Source of the DNA: Diaminobutyricibacter sp. McL0608 | Lineage (GTDB): Bacteria > Actinomycetota > Actinomycetes > Actinomycetales > Microbacteriaceae | Direction: 5' to 3' | Assembly: GCF_039613825.1 (NCBI RefSeq) | Contig: NZ_CP154826.1 | Coordinates: 1,240,001-1,304,000 of the forward strand | DNA: 64,000 nucleotides | In this document: positions 51,355 through 60,116 of the stretch, piece by piece | Position numbering within the stretch: position 1 is the first letter of the stretch | How the letters are laid out: each line of letters begins with the position of its first letter | Notes under the pieces: generated by a model | The model's database searches: none | Told to the model about the DNA's origin: nothing | What the model saw: only the letters and a program-made list of their open reading frames with translations | Program-made: the position numbers and the translations under genes

Positions 51355-52668
51355 GTGAGCGGAATCGGCACCGACCAGGCAGGGGGCCAGGCGCAGAAAG
51401 CCACCCTGAACACTCCCGGCGGAACGGCCGAATTCCCGATTCTGGACAGCGCGAGCGGCTCGTCGAGCATCGATTTCTCGAGCCTCACCCGGCAGACCGG
51501 CCTCACCTCGCTCGACTACGGTTTCGTCAACACCGCAGCGACCCGCTCGTCGATCACCTACATCGACGGCGACGCCGGGATCCTCCGCTACCGCGGATAC
51601 CCGATCGAGCAGGTGGCACAGAACTCGACGTTCCTCGAGGTCGCGTGGCTTCTCATCCACGGTGAACTGCCCTCGGCGAGCGAGCTGTCCGAATTCGACG
51701 AGAAGATCCGCAGGCACACGCTGCTGCACGAGGACCTGAAGCGCTTCTTCGGTGCGCTTCCGCACGACGCGCACCCCATGTCGGTGCTCTCCAGCGCCGT
51801 TTCCGCCCTGTCGACGTTCTACCAGGACTCCCTGAGCGTCAGCGACCCCGAGCAGGTCGAGCTCTCGACCATCCGCCTGCTCGCGAAGCTGCCTGTCATC
51901 GCCGCGTACGCGCACAAGAAGAGCGTCGGGCAGGCCTTCCTCTACCCCGACAACTCGCTGAGCTTCGTCGACAACTTCCTCCGACTCAACTTCGGCACAC
52001 TGGCCGAGCCGTACGAGGTGAACCCCGTCGTGAGCAAGGCGCTCGAGCGTCTGCTGATCCTGCACGAGGATCACGAGCAGAACGCCTCGACGTCGACGGT
52101 ACGTCTCGTGGGTTCGACTCAGGCGAACCTCTTCGCCTCGGTCTCCGCCGGCATCAACGCCCTGTACGGCCCCCTGCACGGAGGCGCGAACGAAGCCGTT
52201 CTCGACATGCTCGGCTCGATCCGCGACTCCGGCGAGAGCGTGCAGAAGTACGTGGAGCGCGTGAAGGGCAAAGAAGAGGGCGTGAAGCTCATGGGCTTCG
52301 GGCACCGCGTCTACAAGAACTTCGACCCGCGCGCCCGTCTGGTCAAGGAGAGCGCCGACGAAGTGCTCGCCGCTCTCGGAGTGCACGACCCCCTGCTCGA
52401 CATCGCCAAAGAGCTTGAGGCGGTGGCCCTCGCCGATGACTATTTCATCGAGCGCAAGCTGTACCCGAACGTCGACTTCTACACCGGCGTCATCTACAAG
52501 GCGATGGGCTTCCCGACCCGCATGTTCACCGTGCTGTTCGCGATCGGGCGCCTGCCCGGCTGGATCGCCCACTGGCGTGAGATGAACTCCGACCCCGCGA
52601 CGAAGATCGGTCGCCCGCAGCAGCTGTACGTGGGCTCGCCGGAGCGTTCCTGGCCCGACGCCCGCTAG
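51355..52668 (+). CDS. gltA: Citrate synthase
   Basis: 437 residues, type II-like chain length. Catalytic residues are in LHGGANEAV and GFGHRVYKNFDPR (two His) and PNVDFYTG (Asp). It joins acetyl-CoA and oxaloacetate at the entry to the TCA cycle. AGGAGG lies 6 nt before the GTG at 51355. A tentative promoter (TTGTCC at 51256, TGTATT at 51278) lies upstream. Confidence 0.95.
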   Translation: MSGIGTDQAGGQAQKATLNTPGGTAEFPILDSASGSSSIDFSSLTRQTGLTSLDYGFVNTAATRSSITYIDGDAGILRYRGYPIEQVAQNSTFLEVAWLLIHGELPSASELSEFDEKIRRHTLLHEDLKRFFGALPHDAHPMSVLSSAVSALSTFYQDSLSVSDPEQVELSTIRLLAKLPVIAAYAHKKSVGQAFLYPDNSLSFVDNFLRLNFGTLAEPYEVNPVVSKALERLLILHEDHEQNASTSTVRLVGSTQANLFASVSAGINALYGPLHGGANEAVLDMLGSIRDSGESVQKYVERVKGKEEGVKLMGFGHRVYKNFDPRARLVKESADEVLAALGVHDPLLDIAKELEAVALADDYFIERKLYPNVDFYTGVIYKAMGFPTRMFTVLFAIGRLPGWIAHWREMNSDPATKIGRPQQLYVGSPERSWPDAR

Positions 52669-52685
52669 CCGGGCGGCCTGCCCGG
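52669..52685. terminator. Short hairpin between convergent gltA and penicillin acylase gene
   Basis: CCGGGC / GCCCGG with 5-nt loop, directly after the gltA stop. Only six pairs, so weak. Confidence 0.35.
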
Positions 52686-52713
52686 TCCTCCGGACTGCCG
52701 GTTCGTCGACCCG

Positions 52714-55290
52714 TCACGAGGCAGGCTGCAACGTCAGCGTCTGCGTCGCGGCCTTGCGCACCGCCGTCGGCGTGAACGGCCACGGCCGCGTCTTGTTCTC
52801 CTGCCAGAGCGGCGTCTGGTCGACGTAGTTCGGATGGAACGCGTGGCCGGACTCGCCGGTCAGGTTCACCCACGTCGACTTGTCGAAGTCGGCCAGGTCC
52901 AGCACCTGCCACATCGAGGGCACGCGGTCGACCTGATAACCGACCGACGCATCCCAGCCGGTGGCGTCGACGACGGACGACGACCCGGCGACCGGGTACG
53001 GTCCGCGGTTGAAAAGCCACTCGATCGGCGCGACGCCTGACTTCCCCAGGCTCGCGTTCGTGAGCTCCAGACTGTGGATGCGGTCCCATCGCCAGGTCGC
53101 GGGGTCGTTTCCCATCAGGTCGACCGCTTCATCCCACGCCTGGTCGGCGGCGTGCGCGAACATCTGGTCGCGCCCGGCGATGCCCAGCTTCTTGTCCGTC
53201 CACCACGGGGAGTCGGGTTGGGTTGCGAGATTGCCGACGACCTCGAACCAGCGGTCGCCGCCGACGGGCGGTGCGCTCGCGGGCAGTTTGCGGCCGAACG
53301 CGTCGACGAGCAGGTTGCGCCAGAAGATGTTGAAGTACGCGGCGGCCGCGCTGTCGGCGTCGTCGTGGAGGTTCCATTTCGCGAGGAGAGCGACGCCCTT
53401 CGCCGCTCCGCCGGTGAGGGAGGGCCGCAGCCCGTCGGAGGTGAGGATGGGGGAGAGCTGGGCCCCATTCGCGTCGTAGGTGTCGGCCTGGATGGCGGCG
53501 AAATCGGATGCGGTCAGCTTCTTGCCACTGGTCAGCAGCTTTCCGAGACGGTCGGTGATCTGGTTGGCTCGGAAACCGTAATCCCAGTCGCGTGTGATCA
53601 TCGCCGGATAGTCCGGTCCGACCGCCGAGTTGTTCGCGGTCACGATGAAACCGCTCGGCGGGTTGAAGACCGACGGCAGCTGGTCGAACGGGATGTACCC
53701 GGTCCAGCGGTAGTGGCTCGACCACCCCGGTACCGGCAGTGTTCCGTCGCCTGTCGCCCGGATCGGGATGCGGCCGGGCGCCTGATAGCCGATGTTGCCG
53801 TCGACGTCGGCGTACAGCAGGTTCTGGGCTGGGACGTCGAACTTCGCCGCGGCCGCGCGGAATCCGGCCCACTCGGTCGCAGAGTCGATGGCGAAGATCG
53901 CGGATGCGGTCTGTCCGGGCCGCAGCGCCGTCCACTGCAGTGAGAGCTGGTACTTGGTGGCCGGGACGCCCATCCGTTTCGCCTGGTCCCTGGCGATCGC
54001 GGCATACGCGGGCGTCAGACCGGTCACGATCGGGCCGTGCAGGGTGGAGCGGACGGTGATGGTCACGGGGTCGCCGCCCGCGACCTTGATTGTCTCTTTC
54101 CGTGTCGTCAGGGGAATCTGCTTGCCGTCGTATTCGAAAGTGTTGCCGGTGACCTTCTCCTCGTAGAGGTCTGCGACGTCAGGGCCGAGATTCGTGAATC
54201 CCCAGGCGATGCGGTCGTTGTGCCCGATGATGACGCCTGGCAGCCCCGAGAAACTGAAGCCGGCGACATCGAACGGGCATGCCTTGCCGACCGTGCGGCA
54301 GTGCAGCCCGATCTGGTACCAGACCGAGGGCTCGACCGCGCCCAGATGCGGATCGTTGGCGAGGAGGGGCTTGCCGCTGGCCGTGTGGGCGCCGGAGACC
54401 ACCCAGGAGTTGGAGCCGATGTCGGTCCCGGCGGGGCCCATGAGAGTCGGCACGCCGGCGAGGTTTGTCTGCAGGTCCTGGAGCGCGTCGACCACGCCCG
54501 GGGAGATCGGCCGGGTGTTCGTCGAGGCCGTCGCCACAGACGGTGCCGTCCTCGACGTGTCTCCATCGCCCTGAGCGGTGATCGTCGGATGCTGCGTGAA
54601 CGGATAGGTCGGGTGCAGTTGTGCGACCTGCTGCGGGGACAGCTTGGTCAGCAGCAGGGCGCGGTCGATCTCGTCATCGAGGTTCGAGCGGAGGTCCCAG
54701 GCCATCGCCTTCAGCCAGGAGACCGAGTCTGCCGGCGTCCACGGTTCGGGCGAGTAGCCGGGATTCTGCAGCCCGAGCACGGCGTATTCGAGGGAGAGGG
54801 ACGCGCCGGAATGCCCGCGCAGGTAGGCGTTCACTCCATCGGCGTAGTCCTTGTAGTAGCGCAACGACGTCGGGTCGAGGGCTTTGACCTCCTTCTCGGC
54901 GACCGTGCGCCAGCCGAGCGTGCGGATGAACGTGTCGGTCGGCACCTGGCTGGCGCCGAACATCTCGGAGAGGCGGCCGGCGGTGACGTGCCGTCGGAAG
55001 TCCATCTCCCAGAAGCGGTCCTGGGCGTGCACGAATCCTTGCGCCTTGAACAGGTCGTCGGCCGTGCTCGCGACGATCTGCGGAACGCCCGCATCATCCC
55101 GGTAGACAGTGACCGGGGCGGACAGCCCGGCGAGCTGGATGGTGCCAGAGGTCTGCGGGAACGACCGGGTGACCGTCCAGATGCCGAGGCCCGCGACGAT
55201 GACCGCGAGGGCGACGGCGACGGCGAGGATCACACCGATGACCCTGATTACCGGATGGCGCCGCTTCAGGCGCGGCAGATCGTTCCCCAC
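52714..55290 (-). CDS. Penicillin acylase family Ntn-hydrolase, membrane-anchored
   Basis: About 858 residues. An uncleaved N-terminal helix (HPVIRVIGVILAVAVALAVIV) anchors it facing outside. The precursor should cut itself before the nucleophile Ser in DIGSNSWVVSG (near residue 295), giving alpha and beta chains. Further signatures are DDAGVPQI and NDPHLG. Members hydrolyse penicillins, acyl-homoserine lactones or other amides; the substrate is not evident. GTG at 55290 is chosen: AAGGAG lies 5 nt before it, overlapping a GTG at 55296. Confidence 0.9.
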   Translation of the reverse strand: MGNDLPRLKRRHPVIRVIGVILAVAVALAVIVAGLGIWTVTRSFPQTSGTIQLAGLSAPVTVYRDDAGVPQIVASTADDLFKAQGFVHAQDRFWEMDFRRHVTAGRLSEMFGASQVPTDTFIRTLGWRTVAEKEVKALDPTSLRYYKDYADGVNAYLRGHSGASLSLEYAVLGLQNPGYSPEPWTPADSVSWLKAMAWDLRSNLDDEIDRALLLTKLSPQQVAQLHPTYPFTQHPTITAQGDGDTSRTAPSVATASTNTRPISPGVVDALQDLQTNLAGVPTLMGPAGTDIGSNSWVVSGAHTASGKPLLANDPHLGAVEPSVWYQIGLHCRTVGKACPFDVAGFSFSGLPGVIIGHNDRIAWGFTNLGPDVADLYEEKVTGNTFEYDGKQIPLTTRKETIKVAGGDPVTITVRSTLHGPIVTGLTPAYAAIARDQAKRMGVPATKYQLSLQWTALRPGQTASAIFAIDSATEWAGFRAAAAKFDVPAQNLLYADVDGNIGYQAPGRIPIRATGDGTLPVPGWSSHYRWTGYIPFDQLPSVFNPPSGFIVTANNSAVGPDYPAMITRDWDYGFRANQITDRLGKLLTSGKKLTASDFAAIQADTYDANGAQLSPILTSDGLRPSLTGGAAKGVALLAKWNLHDDADSAAAAYFNIFWRNLLVDAFGRKLPASAPPVGGDRWFEVVGNLATQPDSPWWTDKKLGIAGRDQMFAHAADQAWDEAVDLMGNDPATWRWDRIHSLELTNASLGKSGVAPIEWLFNRGPYPVAGSSSVVDATGWDASVGYQVDRVPSMWQVLDLADFDKSTWVNLTGESGHAFHPNYVDQTPLWQENKTRPWPFTPTAVRKAATQTLTLQPAS

Positions 55291-55366
55291 CGCCACTCCT
55301 TCGGGTCGGGTTGCCGTCTTCAGACACTAACCCATCGGGACGCCCTGTGCCCCGGCAACAGTCGGC

Positions 55367-56362
55367 TCAGGCGTGAAGAGCCGCGTTCAGTTCGATGCCG
55401 GTGCCGCCGCGCTGGAGGACTTCGACGGCGCCGCTGATCGAGTTGCGACGGAAGAGCAGGTCGGGCACCCCGGAGAGCTCGACGGCCTTGATCGTCTGTG
55501 GTTTCCCGTCCGCGGTCGGCGCGGCGCCGACGAGCACCACCTTCGTTCCTGCGGTGACGTACAGCCCGGCCTCGACGACGGAGTTGTCGCCGATGGAGAT
55601 CCCGATGCCCGAGTTGGCGCCGAGGAGAGCGCGTTCGCCGATCGAGACGCGTTGCGTCCCGCCGCCCGAGAGCGTGCCCATGATGGATGCGCCGCCTCCG
55701 ATGTCGGACCCGTCGCCGACCACGACGCCCTGCGAGATCCGGCCTTCGACCATCGACGTTCCGAGGGTTCCGGCGTTGAAGTTGACGAAGCCTTCGTGCA
55801 TCACGGTCGTTCCGGGTGCCAGGTGGGCGCCGAGCCTGACCCGGGAGGCGTCGGCGATGCGCACGCGGTCCGGGGTGACGTAGTCGAGGAGGCGCGGGAA
55901 CTTGTCGATGCCGGTGACGTGGATCCCGGCGCGCTGCAGGGCCGGCCGCAGACGGGTCAGGTCGGCCGGCAGCACCGGGCCCGCGTTCGTCCACGCGACG
56001 ATCGGGAGGTGCACGAAGATGCCGTCGAGATTGACCGAGTTCGGCTTCGCGAGCAGGTGGGAGAGGAGGTGGAGGCGCAGGTAGGCATCGGGTGTGGTCG
56101 ACGGGGGAGTGTCGAGGTCGATGTCGACCGTCACGATGTCGATACGGACATTGCGCCGCCGGTCGACGCCCGCGAGGGACTCGAGCTCGGCGGGGGCGAT
56201 CCACCGGTCGCGCCCTGCGGGCAGGGCCCCCAGCCGGGGTTCCGGGAACCAGGTGTCGAGCACTGTTCCGTCGCCGGCCACCGTCGCGAGGCCGTAGCCC
56301 CAGGCGAGTCGGGGGGAATGGGATGCGGGCACAGCCGATTCGTGGGCGACGTCAGAGGGCAT
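55367..56362 (-). CDS. dapD: Tetrahydrodipicolinate N-succinyltransferase
   Basis: 331 residues, the actinobacterial DapD type. A long N-terminal alpha/beta domain precedes left-handed beta-helix repeats ([45 protein letters not shown]). It adds succinyl from succinyl-CoA to tetrahydrodipicolinate, the step before DapC. The ATG is leaderless-like: TAATCT on the reverse strand ends 6 nt before it. It is divergent from dapE by 17 bp. Confidence 0.93.
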   Translation of the reverse strand: MPSDVAHESAVPASHSPRLAWGYGLATVAGDGTVLDTWFPEPRLGALPAGRDRWIAPAELESLAGVDRRRNVRIDIVTVDIDLDTPPSTTPDAYLRLHLLSHLLAKPNSVNLDGIFVHLPIVAWTNAGPVLPADLTRLRPALQRAGIHVTGIDKFPRLLDYVTPDRVRIADASRVRLGAHLAPGTTVMHEGFVNFNAGTLGTSMVEGRISQGVVVGDGSDIGGGASIMGTLSGGGTQRVSIGERALLGANSGIGISIGDNSVVEAGLYVTAGTKVVLVGAAPTADGKPQTIKAVELSGVPDLLFRRNSISGAVEVLQRGGTGIELNAALHA

Positions 56363-56367
56363 GGCTC

Positions 56368-56374
56368 TAGATTA
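56368..56374. promoter_or_regulatory. Shared symmetrical -10 of divergent dapD and dapE
   Basis: TAGATTA reads TAGATT on the plus strand, 6 nt before the dapE GTG, and TAATCT on the minus strand, 6 nt before the dapD ATG. The same seven base pairs thus serve as -10 in both directions, and both transcripts would be leaderless. Confidence 0.7.
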
Positions 56375-56379
56375 GTAGG

Positions 56380-57465
56380 GTGCCTCTCGACCTGACTGCG
56401 ACCTCGACCGACCTCACTCGGCAGCTCTGCGACATCGAATCCGTCTCGGGAAACGAGAAGACTCTCGCCGATGAGATGGAGGAGGCCCTCTCCGGGCTCG
56501 ACCATCTGGAGATCATCCGCGACGGCGACACGATCGTCGCCCGCACGAACCTCGGGCGGGCACGCCGGGTGATCATCGCCGGTCACATCGACACCGTTCC
56601 GCTGAACGGCAATCTGCCCACACGGTACGAGACGATCGACGGGGTGGAATACCTCTGGGGCCGGGGCACGGTCGACATGAAGGGCGGGACGGCGGTGCAG
56701 CTGAAGCTCGCCGCCGAACTCGACGACCCGGCCATCGATGTGACGTGGATGTGGTACGACCACGAGGAGGTCTCGAACGACCTCAACGGCCTCGGTCGTC
56801 TGGCTCGCCACCGTCCGGATCTCTTCGTCGGTGACTTCGCGATCCTCGGTGAGCCGAGCAACGGCGTCGTCGAGGGCGGCTGCAACGGCAACCTCCGGGT
56901 CGAGGTCCGCACTTTCGGTCTGCGAGCGCACTCCGCGCGGGGATGGGTCGGCGACAACGCCATCCACAAGGCCGCTCCGATCCTCGACATCCTCGCCGCC
57001 TATGAGGCGCGCAACGTCGAGGTCGACGGGCTCGTGTACCGGGAGGGACTCAACGCTGTCGGGATCAGCGGAGGGGTCGCCGGCAACATCATCCCCGACG
57101 AGTGCATGGTGCACATCAACTACCGGTTCGCGCCCAGCCGCAGTTCCGACGAGGCGCTCGAGCACATGCGCGAGCTCTTCGGCGACTACCAGGTCACCGT
57201 CGTCGATCGTGCCGACGGGGCGCGCCCGGGCCTCGACGCCCCGCTCGCGCAGGAGTTCCTTGCGGCGGTGGGCGCAGAGGCGAAGCCGAAGTACGGGTGG
57301 ACCGATGTCGCACGCTTTTCAGCGATGGGCATCCCGGCCGTCAATTTCGGCCCGGGCGACCCCCTGAAGGCGCACGCCGACGACGAGCGTGTAGCGGTCG
57401 ACCAGATCAGTTCGTGCGAAACGGGATTGCGTGCCTGGCTCACCGGCGCCGTCGCCGTCAACTGA
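56380..57465 (+). CDS. dapE: Succinyl-diaminopimelate desuccinylase
   Basis: 361 residues, M20 metallopeptidase family. Metal ligands are in AGHIDTVPLNG, the catalytic and bridging residues in LWGRGTVDMKGG and DHEEVSN. It removes succinate from N-succinyl-LL-diaminopimelate, the step after DapC. GTG start, leaderless-like. The next gene begins within its last 35 nt. Confidence 0.94.
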   Translation: MPLDLTATSTDLTRQLCDIESVSGNEKTLADEMEEALSGLDHLEIIRDGDTIVARTNLGRARRVIIAGHIDTVPLNGNLPTRYETIDGVEYLWGRGTVDMKGGTAVQLKLAAELDDPAIDVTWMWYDHEEVSNDLNGLGRLARHRPDLFVGDFAILGEPSNGVVEGGCNGNLRVEVRTFGLRAHSARGWVGDNAIHKAAPILDILAAYEARNVEVDGLVYREGLNAVGISGGVAGNIIPDECMVHINYRFAPSRSSDEALEHMRELFGDYQVTVVDRADGARPGLDAPLAQEFLAAVGAEAKPKYGWTDVARFSAMGIPAVNFGPGDPLKAHADDERVAVDQISSCETGLRAWLTGAVAVN

Positions 57466-58693
57466 CGCCCCCGCGGTCGCGCCGGAAGCGACCGCGGAAA
57501 CCCTCGCGTCCCGCTTGCGTCGGTCGCCCTGGTGGCTGAACGTCGTACTGATCTTCGTGGCGAGCCGTGTGGTCACGACGGTCATGCTCCTCGTGCTCGC
57601 GAGCGTGCAGGGTCCGAATCCGTGGACGGCGGCACACCCCGGCTACTTCGACTTCGCGGCCATCTGGGACGGCCGCTGGTACAACATCGTCTCGATCGCC
57701 GGCTACCCCGCGTCGCTGCCGCTGCTCGACGGCCATGTGAACCAGAACGCCTGGGCGTTCATGCCCGGCTACCCCGCGGTCGTCGACGTCATCGCATTCG
57801 TGACCCGATCGCCGTGGCCCGTTGCGGCCGTCATCGCCTCCGTCGCGTTCGGCCTGGGCGCAGGCCTCGTCTTCTACCGCCTTCTGCGGCTGCGGCTGTC
57901 GGCCTCGACGAGTCTGTACGCGGTGGCGCTGTTCTGCGTCGCTCCCGTCTCGCCGCTGTTCCAGGTCGCGTACGCCGAGTCGATGTACATCTTCCTGCTC
58001 GCCCTCGCTCTCTACCTGCTGATGCTCCGCCGCTACTGGTGGCTGATCCCGGTGGTCACGGTCATGGCGTTCACGCGTCCGAGCGGTCTGGCGTTCGCAC
58101 TCGCACTGGGGATGCACGTGATCTACCGGTTCGCGGTCAGGGCTCGCGACCCGTTCCCGGTCGCCGATCGCGTCGCGTCGAGCGTGGTGACCGTCTACAG
58201 CGGCCTCGCCGGCCTCGCCTGGCCGGCGATCGCGGCGATCGCGACCGGCACCGTCACCGCATACACCGATACCGAGCTGTCCTGGCGCGCCCAGTACATC
58301 GGCTTCACGCATCTCGTGCCCTTTTCACCGTGGTTCGAGGGCGCCGACTGGTGGTTCACCTTCCCTCTGGGGCTCCCTGCCTGGCTCGGGAACGTCACGG
58401 TCGTCCTGCTCATCGCCCTCTATGCGCTCCTGTTGTTCACCCCGGCGGTGCGGCGTCTCGGTGTGGACCTCCGCTTCTGGCTGGCGGCCTACGGTGTCTA
58501 TCTGCTCGCCGTGTTCTTCCCGCAGTCGAGCACGTTCCGCATCCTGATGCCGCTGTTCCCGCTTCTCGGTGTGCTCGCGATGCCGAAGAGCCGCGTGTAC
58601 CGGGTCGCCCTCGTCGTCGTGTTCCTGGCGCTCCAGTGGGGCTGGTTGCTGATCTGCTGGGGCGTCGACGGGCTGGACTGGACGCCACCGTAA
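57431..58693 (+). CDS. Multispanning membrane protein, GT-C/PIG-V-like glycosyltransferase (tentative)
   Basis: 420 residues with about ten membrane helices. After a 30-residue polar start it has WDGRWYNIVSIAGYP (about 80-94), with the acidic and Arg residues in the first outer loop typical of GT-C mannosyltransferases such as PIG-V relatives. These use polyprenyl-phosphate sugars on the outer face. Donor and acceptor are unknown. The GTG start overlaps the dapE end by 35 nt, which suggests coupled translation. Confidence 0.75.
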   Translation: MPGSPAPSPSTDAPAVAPEATAETLASRLRRSPWWLNVVLIFVASRVVTTVMLLVLASVQGPNPWTAAHPGYFDFAAIWDGRWYNIVSIAGYPASLPLLDGHVNQNAWAFMPGYPAVVDVIAFVTRSPWPVAAVIASVAFGLGAGLVFYRLLRLRLSASTSLYAVALFCVAPVSPLFQVAYAESMYIFLLALALYLLMLRRYWWLIPVVTVMAFTRPSGLAFALALGMHVIYRFAVRARDPFPVADRVASSVVTVYSGLAGLAWPAIAAIATGTVTAYTDTELSWRAQYIGFTHLVPFSPWFEGADWWFTFPLGLPAWLGNVTVVLLIALYALLLFTPAVRRLGVDLRFWLAAYGVYLLAVFFPQSSTFRILMPLFPLLGVLAMPKSRVYRVALVVVFLALQWGWLLICWGVDGLDWTPP

Positions 58694-58774
58694 CCGTGAC
58701 TGGGGTAGACGGGCGATTTTCTCCGGTGTCTCCAATGACAGATAATAGAAGGACATCCACGAAAGGGGAGCTGC

Positions 58775-58948
58775 ATGGCGGCCATGAAGCCGAGGACCGG
58801 AGACGGGCCAATGGAGGCTGTAAAGGAGGGTCGGCTCATCATCGTGCGTGTTCCGCTCGAAGGTGGGGGCCGTCTTGTCGTCTCAGTCAACGACGCGGAA
58901 GCCAAGGAGCTTCACGACGCGCTCGCGAGCGTAGTCGCACCGTCCTGA
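58775..58948 (+). CDS. DUF3117 family small protein
   Basis: 57 residues beginning MAAMKPRTGDGPMEAVKEGR and continuing with IIVRVPLEGGGRLVVSV. This matches the small, highly conserved actinobacterial DUF3117 family of unknown function. AGGGGAG lies 5 nt before the ATG. A GATAAT-like -10 is at 58740-58745. A strong hairpin follows, and the convergent methyltransferase gene as read overlaps its last 37 nt. Confidence 0.92.
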   Translation: MAAMKPRTGDGPMEAVKEGRLIIVRVPLEGGGRLVVSVNDAEAKELHDALASVVAPS

Positions 58949-59607
58949 CGAGCGGGGCTCCCGAAAGGGAGCCCTATTCGCTCAACTTGGTGATCCTGGA
59001 GCAGACCGTCACCGACCGGTGAGAGCGCACTGACGACGGCACCGGATGCCGCGGTCTCGGTGACGAGGGTGCGGAATCCGGTGGCGACGTCGTCGCGCTG
59101 AGCGGGGTCGGAGACCCGCCCCTTCCACAGCGCGTGCGCGACGAGGACGGTTCCGCCCGGGCGCGCGAGCCGGAGTCCGTGCTCGACGTACTCGATGACG
59201 GACTGCGGATCAGCGTCGATGAACACGATGTCGTAGGAGTTCTCGTTCATCCTGGGCAGCACGTCGAGCGCACGACCGGTGATGAGCCGCACACGATTCG
59301 CCTGGATACCCGCTTCAGTGAAGAACGTTCGGGCATGCTGCTGGTGGTCGAGTTCCGAATCGATCGACGTCAGGGTCGCGTGGGTTCCCCCCGTCAGCAA
59401 CCACAGACCCGAGACGCCGACGCCGGTGCCGATCTCGACGATGCTCGACGCGTCGGTGGCTGCGGCCACCACTGCCGCCTGGGCCCCGACCGACGCAGCG
59501 ATCGGCTCGATCCCGAGTTCGAGCGACTGCTGGCGCGCCCGCGCGATCACGTCGGGCTCGACGATGATCTCGTCGGCGAACTTCCAGTTGGATTCTTTGT
59601 CTGACAC
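58912..59607 (-). CDS. O-methyltransferase (MTase family 3) with probable C-terminal frameshift
   Basis: 231 residues as read. The class I methyltransferase motif is IVEIGTGVGVSGLWL (about 57-71), followed by FIDADPQS, typical of catechol-type O-methyltransferases in actinobacteria. The expected C-terminus of this family is GLLQITKLSE-stop. Removing one base at 58995/58996 gives exactly that, with TAG at 58976-58974, ending at the foot of the terminator. As sequenced, the extra base carries the frame through the hairpin and into DUF3117. So either a real recent frameshift or a sequence error; the catalytic domain is intact. Confidence 0.85.
   Translation of the reverse strand: MSDKESNWKFADEIIVEPDVIARARQQSLELGIEPIAASVGAQAAVVAAATDASSIVEIGTGVGVSGLWLLTGGTHATLTSIDSELDHQQHARTFFTEAGIQANRVRLITGRALDVLPRMNENSYDIVFIDADPQSVIEYVEHGLRLARPGGTVLVAHALWKGRVSDPAQRDDVATGFRTLVTETAASGAVVSALSPVGDGLLQDHQVERIGLPFGSPARQDGATTLASAS
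58955..58974. terminator. Bidirectional hairpin terminator, GAAA loop
   Basis: Perfect 8-bp stem GGGCTCCC / GGGAGCCC with GAAA tetraloop between DUF3117 and the convergent methyltransferase. The restored methyltransferase stop would lie exactly at its edge. Confidence 0.82.
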
Positions 59608-59689
59608 AGCGCTCCCAGGGGTCTACCGGCACCAGAATACGGCCCTCACTGGCAGCATTCGTGCAGGCCGCACGCGTTAGTCTGATCTG

Positions 59690-60046
59690 GTGTTCGGATT
59701 GACCTTCGAGAAGCTGCTCATCATCGGGGTGATCGCTGTCTTCCTGCTCGGTCCTGAGCGCCTCCCGACGTATGCTGCCAAGCTCGGACAGTTCACGCGC
59801 ACGCTCCGCGACATGGCCAACGGGGCCAAGGACCGCATGCGCGAAGAGATGGGTCCCGAGTTCGAAGAGGTCGACTGGAAGAAGCTCGATCCCCGCCAGT
59901 ACGACCCGCGGCGGATCATCCGCGAGGCTCTTCTCGAGGAGGAGCCGGCCCCGACCATCAAGCCGGTGACGGAGTCGGCGTACGCGCAGAGGCAGCGCAA
60001 ACTGCAGTCGGGTTCGGTGCCGCCCTTCGACACCGAGGCGACCTGA
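59690..60046 (+). CDS. tatB: Sec-independent translocase TatB
   Basis: 118 residues. One N-terminal membrane helix (FEKLLIIGVIAVFLLGPERLP) with the conserved Glu and GPERLP hinge, then an amphipathic helix and an acidic tail. It works with TatC to bind twin-arginine signals, such as that of EfeB in this window. TAGTCT ends 6 nt before the GTG start, so it is probably leaderless. Confidence 0.9.
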   Translation: MFGLTFEKLLIIGVIAVFLLGPERLPTYAAKLGQFTRTLRDMANGAKDRMREEMGPEFEEVDWKKLDPRQYDPRRIIREALLEEEPAPTIKPVTESAYAQRQRKLQSGSVPPFDTEAT

Positions 60047-60116
60047 CCCCTGCGTGCGTGCCGGCCGGCGCGACCGGCTGTCATTTCGCCGCCGTCCGGC
60101 GCTATATCATTCTCGA

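Noticed and set aside
57532-59022. 496-codon plus-strand frame over the GT-C-like gene and DUF3117
   Set aside because: Out of frame with both real genes and rich in Arg/Ala/His; the membrane protein and DUF3117 explain the region.
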